From: Clostridia bacterium
GTDB lineage: Bacteria; Bacillota; Clostridia; Acetivibrionales; DSM-27016
DNA: 64,000 nt
Direction of reading: 5' to 3'
Assembly (NCBI GenBank): GCA_026414765.1
Contig: JAOAIJ010000015.1
Location: 62,001 to 126,000, forward strand
Part shown: positions 45,623-56,220 of the stretch, in pieces
Position numbering within the stretch: the stretch's first letter is position 1
How the letters are laid out: the number at the start of each line of letters is the position of its first letter
Notes under the pieces: model-generated
What the model saw: the letters and a program-made list of their open reading frames with translations, nothing else
Told to the model about the DNA's origin: nothing
Database searches by the model: none
Program-made: the position numbers and the translations under genes

Positions 45623-46924
45623 ATGAAGAGAGTAGCATTTTACACCCTTGGATGCAAGGTAAATCAATATGAAACGGAAGCCATAACAGGGCTCTTTCAA
45701 AAGGAAGGCTATGAAGTTGTGGATTTTGACGATAAGGCTGATGTATATGTAATAAATACCTGTACAGTCACAAATCTGAGTGACAGGAAGTCGAGACAGA
45801 TGATCAGGCGTGCAAAGCATAACAATGAAAATTCCATTGTTGCAGTCATAGGTTGCTATGCACAGACTGCTCCGGACGAAGTACTTGGTATACCGGGAGT
45901 GAATCTTATTATAGGCACGAAAGACCGGGGTAATATTATAGAATATATCAAGGAAATTGAAACAAGTGAGGACAAACTGGATAAAGTAAACAATATCATG
46001 GGTACAGTGGGTTTTGAGGAATTGAGGGTAGATTCCTATAAAGAGAGAACAAGAGCATTTCTGAAAATCCAGGAAGGCTGTAATCAGTTTTGTGCGTATT
46101 GTATCATTCCTTATGCCCGTGGTCCTATCAGAAGCCGGGTACCAGAGGAAATTCTGAGTGAAGTCAAAAAACTTGCGGCTGCAGGCTTTAAGGAAGTAGT
46201 GCTGACAGGAATACATATAAGTTCCTATGGTAAAGATATAGGAAAAACTTCACTTCTGGAAATTATTAAAGAAGTACATGAGGTTAATGGTATAGAGAGA
46301 ATACGTTTAGGTTCACTAGAGCCTACTATAGTTGATAATGAATTCATTAATACTGTGAAGAACCTTGAAAAGCTGTGCCCTCATTACCATTTATCATTGC
46401 AGAGTGGTTGTGATGGTACATTGAGAAGAATGAACAGAAAATACACGGTTGAAGAGTATAGAGATGTAGTAAAACTACTCAGGGATAACTTTAGTGACGT
46501 AGCTGTCACTACTGATGTCATGGTAGGTTTTCCAGGGGAAACAGATGAGGAATTTGACATGACATATTCATTCCTTAAGGATATATCTTTCGCTCAGATG
46601 CATGTTTTCAAATACTCTCCAAGAAAAGGTACTCCTGCAGCAAGCTTCCCGGACCAGGTTTCTCCAGATAAAAAAGAAGAACGCAGTAAAAAGCTGATAT
46701 TGCTGTCAAAAGAAAAAACACTGGAATTCAATACTAGATTTCTGGGAAATACTATGAAGGTACTTCTGGAACAAGCAGTTCCCGGGAAAAGGGGAGTATT
46801 GGAAGGGTTGACATCCAACTATATAAAGGTGCTGTGCAGGGGTGAGGAAGCATTGAAGGGAAAGATACTGGATATAAGGCTCGAGGAAGCCATAGATGAT
46901 TATGTTAATGGCAGCAGAGTATGA
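45623..46924 (+). CDS. mtaB: tRNA t6A37 methylthiotransferase MtaB
   Basis: The 433-residue radical SAM enzyme adds a methylthio group to t6A37 of tRNA. The N-terminal UPF0004 domain has YTLGCKVNQYETEA, NTCTVTNLSDRKSRQ and VIGCYAQ, giving the three cysteines of the second cluster. The radical SAM motif is EGCNQFCAYCIIPYARGP, followed by SGCDGTLRRMNRKYT. The C-terminal TRAM region ends the protein. The KVNQYE signature fits MtaB rather than MiaB. The ATG at 45623 has GTGGGAG upstream; an earlier start at 45593 is less likely. Confidence 0.94.
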   Translation: MKRVAFYTLGCKVNQYETEAITGLFQKEGYEVVDFDDKADVYVINTCTVTNLSDRKSRQMIRRAKHNNENSIVAVIGCYAQTAPDEVLGIPGVNLIIGTKDRGNIIEYIKEIETSEDKLDKVNNIMGTVGFEELRVDSYKERTRAFLKIQEGCNQFCAYCIIPYARGPIRSRVPEEILSEVKKLAAAGFKEVVLTGIHISSYGKDIGKTSLLEIIKEVHEVNGIERIRLGSLEPTIVDNEFINTVKNLEKLCPHYHLSLQSGCDGTLRRMNRKYTVEEYRDVVKLLRDNFSDVAVTTDVMVGFPGETDEEFDMTYSFLKDISFAQMHVFKYSPRKGTPAASFPDQVSPDKKEERSKKLILLSKEKTLEFNTRFLGNTMKVLLEQAVPGKRGVLEGLTSNYIKVLCRGEEALKGKILDIRLEEAIDDYVNGSRV

Positions 46925-47215
46925 TATAAAAATTTAATAAATTGTTCAAATTGCGATGCTACTGGGTGTCAAACCCATAACCGGATTTATATGACTTGCA
47001 TAAATTATCCTGTTGTATTACTATATATATACAATGTGTAATAGCACATAGGAATTATATATAGTAATATTGAATACACTAAAATAGGACAAAGTTTAGT
47101 GAACGGATCAGAAGTATCCGGGCTACTTGCACAATGAATCTGAATACATTAGAGGGAAGATTTCGGGTGTCATAATCCTGAATACAGTTTTCCGTCGGCA
47201 GGGGAGTGGTTAGTT

Positions 47216-47470
47216 ATGATAAACAGTGAAACCATGATGTTTAAAGTTGAGAAAGATAAACTGAATGAAGCCAGAGAAGTCATTACAACTGTTTATGAAG
47301 CTTTGAAGGAAAAGGGTTATAACCCGATCAACCAGATTGTAGGTTATATCCTGTCGGGCGATCCTACATACATAACTAGTCATAAGAATGCGAGGAGCAT
47401 AATAAGAAGGCTTGAAAGAGATGAGCTGCTTGAGGAAATCCTGAAATGTTATTTAGAGGATAAAAAATAA
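47216..47470 (+). CDS. ireB: IreB family regulatory phosphoprotein (UPF0297, YrzL)
   Basis: The 84-residue protein matches Ire[39 protein letters not shown] and [20 protein letters not shown]. In Enterococcus it is a substrate of the Ser/Thr kinase IreK and affects cephalosporin tolerance. The ATG has GGGGAGTGG upstream. The usual partners ruvX and the DUF1292 gene lie just beyond an aldo/keto reductase gene. alaS, often upstream, is absent; the 290 bases upstream hold no gene I can support, only a weak promoter-like TTGCAT/TACTAT pair near 46996. Confidence 0.93.
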   Translation: MINSETMMFKVEKDKLNEAREVITTVYEALKEKGYNPINQIVGYILSGDPTYITSHKNARSIIRRLERDELLEEILKCYLEDKK

Positions 47471-47474
47471 TCTT

Positions 47475-47506
47475 AACCCCGTATTTCAATGAATACGGGG
47501 TTTTTA
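47475..47506 (+). terminator. Terminator after ireB
   Basis: AACCCCGTATT and AATACGGGGTT form a perfect 11-bp stem with a 6-base loop and T run. It splits ireB from ruvX, which are often co-transcribed elsewhere. Confidence 0.88.
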
Positions 47507-47523
47507 GTGTTCTGGTGGTTGTT

Positions 47524-48471
47524 ATGGAATATGTTGCTTTGGGAAATACGGGAATCAGAGTATCTAAAATGTGCTTCGGGGGTTTGGTAATCGGTCCGCT
47601 GCAGGCTAATCTGTCCATAAATGAAGGCGCAGAGGTCATACTTAAGGCTTTTGAAATGGGAGTAAATTTTATTGATACTGCTGAGCTCTACGGTACATAC
47701 TCTCACATAAGGGAAGCTACTAAAAGATTTGGGAATAAGCCTGTGGTAGCCACAAAATCATACGCTTATACAGCAGAAGGAGCAGCAGAAAGTCTTGAAA
47801 AGGCAAGGAAAGAGCTCGACTCTGATATAATTGATATCTTTCTGCTCCATGAGCAGGAAAGTAAACTGACACTTAGGGGACACAGGGATGCTCTGGACTA
47901 TTTCCTTGCAGCAAAGGCTAAAGGGATTATTAAGGCTGTAGGTGTATCTACCCATAATATAGAAGTTGTGAAAGCATGTGCGGATATGCCGGAAATTGAT
48001 GTGCTTCATCCTATTGTAAATAAGACTGGAATAGGAATAGGGGACGGTTCGGTGGATGAAATGCTTGAAGCTGTGAAAAATGCTTTTGATAAGGGAAAAG
48101 GGATTTACAGCATGAAGCCCCTTGGAGGAGGAAACTTACTTAGATCGTACGATGAAGCAATGAAGTTCGTTCTGGATATTCCATATATTCATTCTATAGC
48201 TTTAGGTATGCAGACTGTAGAAGAGGTAATAATGAATATCAGTGTGTTTGAGAAAAAGAAAGTACCTGGGGATATAAAAAAGGCACTGGATAGCAAAAAA
48301 AGAAAACTGCATGTAGACTATTGGTGTGAAGGCTGCGGAAGGTGTATAGAAAGATGCAGCCATAAAGCGCTTAGGTTGGTTGACGGGAAGGTTACAGTCG
48401 ATCAGGATAGCTGTGTATTGTGCGGTTATTGCGGCAGTGTGTGTCCTCAGTTTTCGATAAAAATATGTTAA
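47524..48471 (+). CDS. Aldo/keto reductase with C-terminal 4Fe-4S domain
   Basis: The 315-residue protein has the aldo/keto reductase barrel (about residues 1-255). NFIDTAELYGTYSH carries the catalytic Asp and Tyr, and the conserved Lys is in VVATKSYA. A ferredoxin-type end follows, with CEGCGRCIERC and CVLCGYCGSVCP, for two 4Fe-4S clusters. Such enzymes are common in clostridia and may pass electrons between ferredoxin and NAD(P)H substrates; the true substrate is unknown. The ATG at 47524 has a weak GGTGG upstream. It overlaps the open frame of ruvX but not its likely start. Confidence 0.87.
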   Translation: MEYVALGNTGIRVSKMCFGGLVIGPLQANLSINEGAEVILKAFEMGVNFIDTAELYGTYSHIREATKRFGNKPVVATKSYAYTAEGAAESLEKARKELDSDIIDIFLLHEQESKLTLRGHRDALDYFLAAKAKGIIKAVGVSTHNIEVVKACADMPEIDVLHPIVNKTGIGIGDGSVDEMLEAVKNAFDKGKGIYSMKPLGGGNLLRSYDEAMKFVLDIPYIHSIALGMQTVEEVIMNISVFEKKKVPGDIKKALDSKKRKLHVDYWCEGCGRCIERCSHKALRLVDGKVTVDQDSCVLCGYCGSVCPQFSIKIC

Positions 48472-48494
48472 AAGGCAGGTGTAATGGAAGTAAC

Positions 48495-48929
48495 ATGCGG
48501 ATAATGGGAATTGATTATGGAGACAGCAGAATCGGAATATCTATTAGCGACCCGTTTGGGTGGACAGCTCAGGGAGTGGAAACTATCCATTTGAAAGGGG
48601 GCTTGCAAAAGGCTCTTGAGAGAATACACCACTTAATTAAGGAATATAATATTAATAAAGTAGTTGTGGGATTTCCCAGAAATATGAACGGTACTATAGG
48701 TCCCAGAGGGGAAAAGACACTGGAATTCATTGATATGATTGGTAAATACACTACAGAAAACAACCTGAGTGATTTTGAAATAATTAAATGGGATGAACGG
48801 CTTACAACGGTAGCAGCAAACAGGACCATGCATGAACTGGGTGTTAAGACATCAAAGAAAAAAGGTGTGGTTGACCAAATAGCGGCTGTGTACATTTTAC
48901 AAGGTTATCTGGATAGTATAAAAAAATAA
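48495..48929 (+). CDS. ruvX: Putative Holliday junction resolvase RuvX (YqgF)
   Basis: The 144-residue protein has the RNase H-like fold: MGIDYGDSRIGISISDP with the first catalytic Asp, VVGFPRNMNGTIGPR, and WDERLTTVAANR with a conserved Asp-Glu. YqgF processes pre-16S rRNA ends in Escherichia coli and was first named a resolvase. The ATG at 48495 has GGAAG upstream; the frame extends further up into the previous gene but without a start that fits. It lies 23 bases after the aldo/keto reductase gene and 138 bases before the DUF1292 gene. Confidence 0.93.
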   Translation: MRIMGIDYGDSRIGISISDPFGWTAQGVETIHLKGGLQKALERIHHLIKEYNINKVVVGFPRNMNGTIGPRGEKTLEFIDMIGKYTTENNLSDFEIIKWDERLTTVAANRTMHELGVKTSKKKGVVDQIAAVYILQGYLDSIKK

Positions 48930-49067
48930 TTACTACGGATAATGGGAAATAGATGGATTATGTGATATAATCTCAATGACTGCAAAAACTATATTGAAAA
49001 TACAGATATGTCTGAGATTTTTTATAGTTTCAATAAATGTCTCACGCGATAAGAGGAGGAGTTTTTT

Positions 49068-49358
49068 ATGTCAGAAGAAAGAGACGATCTAGTGGTACTG
49101 GTTGACGAAAATGGTGATGAGGTTGAATTCGAGCATATTGACACCATTGAAATGAATGGGAACGAGTATGTAATTTTAATTCCTTTCACTACTGAAGAAG
49201 AACAGGATTCAGATGAAGTTGTTATTCTTAAAATAGAGCACGGGGAAGAAGGCGAAGATTCTTTCGTAAGTGTTGAGGACGAAGAAGAACTCAATCAGGT
49301 GTTTGAAGAATTCAAGCAAAGAATGGAAGACGAATATGAATTTGATGGAGAAGAATAA
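49068..49358 (+). CDS. DUF1292 domain protein (YrzB-like)
   Basis: The 96-residue, very acidic protein shows VVLVDENGDEVEFEHIDTIE, YVILIP and ILKIEHGEEGEDSFVSVEDEEEL, the DUF1292 pattern. It is nearly always found downstream of ruvX. Function unknown. The ATG follows AGGAGGAG. A terminator separates it from the PilZ gene on the other strand. Confidence 0.9.
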   Translation: MSEERDDLVVLVDENGDEVEFEHIDTIEMNGNEYVILIPFTTEEEQDSDEVVILKIEHGEEGEDSFVSVEDEEELNQVFEEFKQRMEDEYEFDGEE

Positions 49359-49363
49359 GAATC

Positions 49364-49384
49364 AGCCGGTATGAAATACCGGCT
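49364..49384. terminator. Bidirectional hairpin between the DUF1292 and PilZ genes
   Basis: AGCCGGTAT and ATACCGGCT form a 9-bp stem with loop GAA. The T run on the plus strand is short. Confidence 0.75.
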
Positions 49385-49387
49385 TAC

Positions 49388-50086
49388 TTATTTACTCTCC
49401 CTTTTCAGCTGGAGTCTTTGCTGATCAAAAATGTACTTAACTACGCTATCCTGGTCCTTTGCAGAAATTTTCTTAAAATATAGGCCTAGTTCATATTTCT
49501 TTTCCTTTGAAGTGTGAATTTCAGAATTACGCATTATAATACAAACTGCCTTAATCGGATTATTGTCACTCAGGAAAACCTGAACTTCTACAAAAGAACC
49601 TTTAGGGATATTTTCACTTACGACTATACAGGTTCCGTTACCGCTTAAGTTTCGGGTGATTGCCTTTTTGAATTCTGCAGATTCGGGTACAGGGCTATTC
49701 TCCTGAGCGGGATCCGTTTCGTTATGTATACGGTATAGAGCATTTAGGTTACAGTCAAATCTATAGTATTTTCTTCTCTGAATTTTTTCTATTTCGCTGG
49801 TAAGCTTTATATGAAGGAGCAATATGTTACCTTTTTTTTCCTTGTTTGTAACTACTGCGGTAAAAGACATGAGACCGTACTTGTCATGCATGAATAAAGA
49901 TCTCATATTACTTCCTTGAGCAATAAATACAAACTTTGATTCATATATGGGACATAGAATCAATGCATCCTCATTATTAACTATATCAATAAGCTGGCTG
50001 ACATATGTTTGCCCTGTTTTTTCACCCAAGCTGTTTATTAATTCAACCTCAAGTCTTGTTCCTATCACTATTTCCCGAATGTTCAT
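49388..50086 (-). CDS. PilZ domain protein (YcgR/YpfA-like, c-di-GMP binding)
   Basis: The 232-residue protein has an N-terminal YcgR-type domain (about residues 1-100). A PilZ domain follows, with the c-di-GMP motif RRKYYRF and the second motif RNLSGNGTCIV (N-x-S-x-x-G). It likely slows flagellar motion when c-di-GMP is high. The ATG at 50086 has GGAGAA 6 bases upstream; the reading two codons longer starts with TTG. No flagellar gene is adjacent. The 250 bases between it and the DUF3048 gene hold no other gene. Confidence 0.88.
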   Translation of the reverse strand: MNIREIVIGTRLEVELINSLGEKTGQTYVSQLIDIVNNEDALILCPIYESKFVFIAQGSNMRSLFMHDKYGLMSFTAVVTNKEKKGNILLLHIKLTSEIEKIQRRKYYRFDCNLNALYRIHNETDPAQENSPVPESAEFKKAITRNLSGNGTCIVVSENIPKGSFVEVQVFLSDNNPIKAVCIIMRNSEIHTSKEKKYELGLYFKKISAKDQDSVVKYIFDQQRLQLKRESK

Positions 50087-50339
50087 TAGCAATTCTCCAT
50101 TTATCCAGTATGTTAAATATATAGCAATTATATTTAGTCTGGTTTTTTATCTATAAACATTATATTATGTTTTACTATTAAGGTCATAAAAATATTACCA
50201 TAACCGACCTGAATGTATTTATTAACATATTATTTTTGTAATAAAGAAGGGTTTTAAAATTCCGGTATAGAATTTTATACTATAAAAGGCCTTACCTATA
50301 TCCAGGTCTGATATGCCTTAATTTTTATGGAGGGGTCCC

Positions 50340-51410
50340 ATGAATAGAAAAAACTTAACAATTCTGATCGTTTTATTGGTTATTATAACATATCTTTCTG
50401 CTTGTGACAATGACAAAAGCTCGGTCAGCAAGAATACATCGACAAAACCGGAAACCTCTAAAGTGAGCACCGCAGAGGAACAGACAAATAGTGTACAGCC
50501 TGAAAAGAAGGAAGATGCTAAGAAGAATGATTTTGTTTTTCCTATAGACGGAATCAGACCAATGGCAGTAATGATCGATAATGAAGGAAACAGACCTTTG
50601 CCTCAAGGTGGACTATATAAAGCTCAAGTCATATATGAAATCATAGTAGAGGGCGGTGTAACGAGACTGATGCCGGTCTTTTGGAATACCGAACCTGAAA
50701 TGATAGGACCTGTGAGGAGTTCCAGACATTACTTTATTGATTATGCAATGGAACATGATGCAATTTATGTACATTTCGGATATAGCCCACAGGCTCTGAG
50801 CGACCTGAAAAAATTCAAGATAAACAATGTTAATGGTGTTGCCAACGGTGGCGAAGTTTTCTGGGATTTGACAAAGGACAGATATAACTGGCAAGATTCC
50901 TATACCTCACCCCAGAAGGTCAGTGCATATACTAAGAGGGTCAAATACAGGACAACTACAGACAAAAAAAGTGTATTTTCCTTTAATACAGAGGATACAG
51001 CGCTTGTTGACGGACAGAAGGCAGAAAAGATACTTGTTAAGTACTCAAACGATTACAAGTGCAGTTATGTGTACGATACCGCAACAAGTATGTACATGAG
51101 GTTTAGAAAGGACAAGCCTCATACTGATAGAATAACCAAAGACCAGCTTTCCGCAAAGAATATAATTATTCAATATGTGGGCAATAACCGTATAAAGGGA
51201 GACACTAAAGACAGGCAGGAGTTAGGTAATGTAGGCAAGGGGAAAGGTCTTTTCATAACAAACGGAAAGGTTATAGAGATTACCTGGTCCAAGGCATCCA
51301 GAACAGCACCAACCAAGTATAATGACACAAATGGGAACGCAATCAGGTTGAATCCGGGGCAGACATGGATTCAAATCGTTCCTAAAAGTAACCCGGCAAG
51401 TATAAGTTAA
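50340..51410 (+). CDS. DUF3048 lipoprotein (YerB-like)
   Basis: The 356-residue protein has a signal peptide with lipobox YLSAC and a polar linker (about 25-65). A DUF3048 domain follows, with IRPMAVMIDNEGNRPLPQGG, VTRLMPVFWNTEPEMIGPVR, SSRHYFIDYAMEHDA and the end AIRLNPGQTWIQIVP. Relatives are surface lipoproteins of unknown function, possibly carbohydrate or wall linked. The ATG has TGGAGGGG upstream. A hairpin ends the unit. Confidence 0.88.
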   Translation: MNRKNLTILIVLLVIITYLSACDNDKSSVSKNTSTKPETSKVSTAEEQTNSVQPEKKEDAKKNDFVFPIDGIRPMAVMIDNEGNRPLPQGGLYKAQVIYEIIVEGGVTRLMPVFWNTEPEMIGPVRSSRHYFIDYAMEHDAIYVHFGYSPQALSDLKKFKINNVNGVANGGEVFWDLTKDRYNWQDSYTSPQKVSAYTKRVKYRTTTDKKSVFSFNTEDTALVDGQKAEKILVKYSNDYKCSYVYDTATSMYMRFRKDKPHTDRITKDQLSAKNIIIQYVGNNRIKGDTKDRQELGNVGKGKGLFITNGKVIEITWSKASRTAPTKYNDTNGNAIRLNPGQTWIQIVPKSNPASIS

Positions 51411-51424
51411 TAGAAAAATTAAGT

Positions 51425-51450
51425 AACCGGTGGCTGTTGCTGCCGGTTTG
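51425..51450 (+). terminator. Hairpin after the DUF3048 gene
   Basis: AACCGG and CCGGTT with a partly paired interior and a following T-rich run; the cca gene converges on it. Confidence 0.65.
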
Positions 51451-51479
51451 TTTCTTTCGTATTTTGTGTGATTTATGAT

Positions 51480-52838
51480 TTATTGCCGCGGCATGCGTCT
51501 GACAAGTTCCAATAATTTTTCCTTTTCATTCAGTTCAGGATCATCTATGACAGCATCCAATAGTCTTTTCAGTATATTTCCTATTTCCTTCCCTTCCTTA
51601 AAGCCTTCCTGCTTGAGTATATTTCCGTTAACAGCCAGATTGTTGAGGCTGAAGCATTGATTTTCTTGTTTTATATTATTGTACATACTCCTTATTATGC
51701 TGATTTTCTCCAACCTCTTGATCAGAAAGTCGGGGTTTTGTGCTTTATAGTCAGCTTCCTTCACTTCCAAAAGCTCCGGGAAAATATCATCTCCTACCGA
51801 GTAAACAGCTTTCCTTACAGCATTGCATGTAAGTTCAATTGGTCTGTCATGGAGCTTAACCAGCCTGCAAACCTTATCAATTGTTTTTTTATCAAACCTA
51901 AGCCTGTATAAAATCTTTTGAGCTATATGAAAACTTTTATCAGGGTGGCCGTAAAAGTGGTCAATCCCTTTTTCATCAGTTGTTTTGGTAAGCGGTTTCC
52001 CTAAATCATGAAGAAGCATGGTCCACCTGAGTACAGGGGTCTGTCTTATGCTGGCTACAGCTTTTATAGTGTGTTCTGCCACAGAATATATATGATACGG
52101 GTTATTCTGCTTTGTTAAAAAACAGGGTTCAAATTCAGGCAATATGTGCTTCAATAGGTATGTCCGGTATAGTAATAGAAATCTTTCCGGGTATTCGGAA
52201 AGTAAAAGTTTAGTTAGCTCCTCCCTTATTCTTTCCTGACTGATATTCCGTATCAGACCGTTGTGGTCCTCTATTGCTTTATGTGTAAGCGCATCAATTG
52301 AAAAATTCAGTTGGGCTGAAAAGCGTATTGCCCGAAGCATCCTCAATGCGTCTTCACGGAATCTTTCACCTGCATCACCAACGCAGCGAATCACACATTC
52401 CTTTATATCTTCCATACCATTGAAAGGGTCTGCAAAACCTTTTTCCGGGTGATAGGCTATAGCGTTTACGGTAAAATCCCTGCGGCTTAAATCATCTTTA
52501 AGGGAAGATGTGAAACTGACGGATTTAGGCCTTCTGCTGTCGGCATATTCGCCATCTACCCGGTAAGTGGTTACTTCGAAATTCTCTCCTTTTATTACTA
52601 CAGTAACTGTCCCGTGTTGTATTCCGGTATCTATGGTTTTATTGAATACCTTTTTTATCTCATCAGGTTTGGCGCTGGTTGCTATATCCCAATCCTTCGG
52701 TTTTACACCTAAAATGCTGTCCCTTACGCATCCACCTACTACGTAGGCCTCGTAGCCGTTTTGATTAAGCGTATCAATTATAGAGAGAGGTGCTGCGGGT
52801 ATGCTGATACTTCTGGAAGCTCCAAGTTTGCGTATCAA
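51480..52838 (-). CDS. cca: CCA-adding tRNA nucleotidyltransferase with HD domain
   Basis: The 452-residue enzyme has the class II nucleotidyltransferase head with AYVVGGCVRDSILGVKPKDWDIAT, whose Asp pair binds metal, then RRDFTVNAIAYHPEKGFADPFNG and RCVGDAGERFREDALRMLRAIRF. An HD region follows with MLLHDLGKPLTKT. It completes or repairs the CCA end of tRNAs. The TTG start is supported by AGGAGG 8 bases upstream on the minus strand. It is divergent from the Rrf2 regulator gene. Confidence 0.93.
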   Translation of the reverse strand: MIRKLGASRSISIPAAPLSIIDTLNQNGYEAYVVGGCVRDSILGVKPKDWDIATSAKPDEIKKVFNKTIDTGIQHGTVTVVIKGENFEVTTYRVDGEYADSRRPKSVSFTSSLKDDLSRRDFTVNAIAYHPEKGFADPFNGMEDIKECVIRCVGDAGERFREDALRMLRAIRFSAQLNFSIDALTHKAIEDHNGLIRNISQERIREELTKLLLSEYPERFLLLYRTYLLKHILPEFEPCFLTKQNNPYHIYSVAEHTIKAVASIRQTPVLRWTMLLHDLGKPLTKTTDEKGIDHFYGHPDKSFHIAQKILYRLRFDKKTIDKVCRLVKLHDRPIELTCNAVRKAVYSVGDDIFPELLEVKEADYKAQNPDFLIKRLEKISIIRSMYNNIKQENQCFSLNNLAVNGNILKQEGFKEGKEIGNILKRLLDAVIDDPELNEKEKLLELVRRMPRQ

Positions 52839-52923
52839 AAAAAAACCTCCTGCCTAGTCGGAATTCAATATATTTATTTTACCCTATTTATGAAATCGCT
52901 TAAAGCAAATCATAATAATTCTC

Positions 52924-52953
52924 TTGACAAAACTTGCTAAAACATAGTATTAT
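52924..52953 (+). promoter_or_regulatory. Sigma-A promoter of the cymR-metY unit
   Basis: TTGACA (52924-52929) and TATTAT (52948-52953) with an 18-base spacer give a good vegetative promoter just before the operator-like repeat. Confidence 0.65.
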
Positions 52954-52966
52954 TGTATTAATCTTA

Positions 52967-52983
52967 TAGGAATACTGGGAATT
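52967..52983 (+). promoter_or_regulatory. CymR-type operator candidate upstream of cymR
   Basis: TAGGAATACTGGGAATT holds the direct repeat GGAAT-N4-GGAAT. The same motif (GGAATACT-A/G-GGAAT) occurs before the transporter operon at 54956. It lies just after the promoter at 52924, where a bound repressor would block transcription, and suggests autoregulation. Confidence 0.55.
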
Positions 52984-52995
52984 GGAGTGACAAAT

Positions 52996-54791
<1,796 letters not shown>

Positions 54792-54796
54792 TCATA

Positions 54797-54830
54797 GATA
54801 AGAGTGGAGAATGTTTTCTCCACTCTTATC
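54797..54830 (+). terminator. Hairpin after metY
   Basis: A perfect 14-bp stem GATAAGAGTGGAGA and its inverse with a 6-base loop; the following bases are only moderately T-rich. Confidence 0.75.
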
Positions 54831-54904
54831 TAACATATTGTCCTGGTTAGTTTTAGTAAGCGTTTAGTAAATAAATATTAATGCAAAAATATGCTCAAAT
54901 TGCA

Positions 54905-54933
54905 TTGACAAAATTTAGATGACCGAATAAAAT
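54905..54933 (+). promoter_or_regulatory. Sigma-A promoter of the sulfur uptake and assimilation operon
   Basis: TTGACA (54905-54910) and TAAAAT (54928-54933) with a 17-base spacer. It gives a leader of about 200 bases before the binding protein gene. Confidence 0.65.
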
Positions 54934-54955
54934 AATATTAAGTTCACAATGCACA

Positions 54956-54973
54956 TCGGAATACTAGGAATAA
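54956..54973 (+). promoter_or_regulatory. CymR-type operator candidate of the sulfur operon
   Basis: TCGGAATACTAGGAATAA repeats the motif seen before cymR (GGAAT-N4-GGAAT) and lies 22 bases after the -10 box. A CymR-like repressor bound here would stop transcription when cysteine is plentiful. Confidence 0.55.
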
Positions 54974-55053
54974 ACATATGAGTATTGCTAATAAATCTTG
55001 ATTAAAGCAAATTACTAATTTATAAGTTGAGAGTAAAAAGCATTTGACCTGCA

Positions 55054-55082
55054 ACCCTCACAGAACATTATAGAGTGAGGGT
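55054..55082 (+). other. Leader hairpin before the transporter genes
   Basis: ACCCTCAC and GTGAGGGT form an 8-bp stem with a 13-base loop, followed by As and not Ts. It does not match an S-box, T-box or cobalamin riboswitch that I know. The remaining leader is AT-rich. Confidence 0.4.
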
Positions 55083-55140
55083 AAAAAAATACACTAATAC
55101 CCAGTAAGTTGATAGGAATAATTATATTAGGAGGGATAGA

Positions 55141-56181
55141 ATGAAAAAAACCGGATTAGTGCGGAGGATTTCGATTTTACTACTGTTGATTTATATATCA
55201 GGTGTTTTCACTGCATGTTCTTCCAAAAAGGAGAGTAAAAACTCAGCAGTAAGGGTTGCGCATTTTCCAAACATAACTCATTCACAAGCTCTGATAGGCA
55301 GAGCTGAAGGACAGTTTCAAAAAGCAATCGGTGAGGATAACAAAATTGAATGGAAGGTATTTAACGCAGGACCAGCAGAGATTGAAGCATTTTTTGCTGG
55401 TGAAGTAGATATTGGGTACATAGGACCCGGACCGGCAATAAACGGATATTCGAGGTCAAAAGGAGAGCTTCAGATAGTGGCAGGGGCTACCAATGCAGGA
55501 GCTATACTGGTTTCCAGAAGGGATTTGACGATAAGGAATGTCAAGGAATTAAGCGGTAAAAAGGTTGCGGTTCCACAGTTTGGAAACACACAAGACCTAT
55601 CACTGAGAAATCTTCTGAAAGAAAACGGGTTGAGAGATGCAGCAAAAGGTGGAGATGTCGAAATCCGACAAGCTGATAACCCGGATATAAAAATCCTGCT
55701 GGATAAAGGTGATATCGATGCTGCATTGGTGCCAGAACCATGGGGTTCCAGATTGATTAAGGAAGTAGGCGCAAAAGTGGTCCTGGATTTCAACCGGATA
55801 TGGAGGGGAGGGGAATATTCTACAGCTGTTGTAGTAGTCAGAACAGCATTTCTTGAAGAATATCCGGATTTGGTAGAAAAATTCATCAAGGCACATGTAG
55901 AACTTACAGAATATATAAATAAAAACATTGATACGGCAAAACAAACGGTAAACGCTCAGATTGAATTGCTCACTAAAAAACCCCTTTCAAAGGATATTCT
56001 TGATGAATCCTTTAAAAGACTGACAGTTACATATAGCCCTGAGAAGGACTCTGTAATAGGATTTGTCGACCTTTCTGTGGAAAATGGCTTTTTAAGACAA
56101 AGACCGGAGATCAAGAATATTTTCAATCTCGAAATCCTTAATAAAGTACTAAAAGAAAAGGGTCTTTCTGAGGTCGGTTGA
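55141..56181 (+). CDS. ABC transporter substrate-binding lipoprotein, SsuA/TauA type
   Basis: The 346-residue protein has a signal with lipobox FTACS and a SsuA/TauA/NMT1-like fold. It shows VAHFPNITHSQALIGRAEG, then EAFFAGEVDIGYIGPGPAI, KELSGKKVAVPQFGNTQD and DAALVPEPWGSRL. Such proteins bind sulfonates, taurine or, in some clusters, other sulfur or nitrogen compounds. No sulfonate monooxygenase lies nearby, while APS reductase and sulfate adenylyltransferase genes do, so sulfate or a related oxyanion is a possible ligand (inference). The ATG has AGGAGGGA upstream. It is the first gene of the operon. Confidence 0.85.
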   Translation: MKKTGLVRRISILLLLIYISGVFTACSSKKESKNSAVRVAHFPNITHSQALIGRAEGQFQKAIGEDNKIEWKVFNAGPAEIEAFFAGEVDIGYIGPGPAINGYSRSKGELQIVAGATNAGAILVSRRDLTIRNVKELSGKKVAVPQFGNTQDLSLRNLLKENGLRDAAKGGDVEIRQADNPDIKILLDKGDIDAALVPEPWGSRLIKEVGAKVVLDFNRIWRGGEYSTAVVVVRTAFLEEYPDLVEKFIKAHVELTEYINKNIDTAKQTVNAQIELLTKKPLSKDILDESFKRLTVTYSPEKDSVIGFVDLSVENGFLRQRPEIKNIFNLEILNKVLKEKGLSEVG

Positions 56182-56220
56182 TTGAATAAGCATTGAAAAA
56201 TATCAAAAGAGGTGTATTGT

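Noticed and set aside
45554-46216. 220-residue minus-strand frame opposite mtaB
   Set aside because: It lies antisense to a strongly supported gene and is full of unlikely Cys/Tyr/Phe runs.
46925-47215. tRNA, T-box or other RNA before ireB
   Set aside because: No cloverleaf, no T-box sequence and no strong terminator could be found in the 290 bases.
54934-55140. SAM, T-box or cobalamin riboswitch in the sulfur operon leader
   Set aside because: Expected core motifs are absent; only one simple hairpin is visible.
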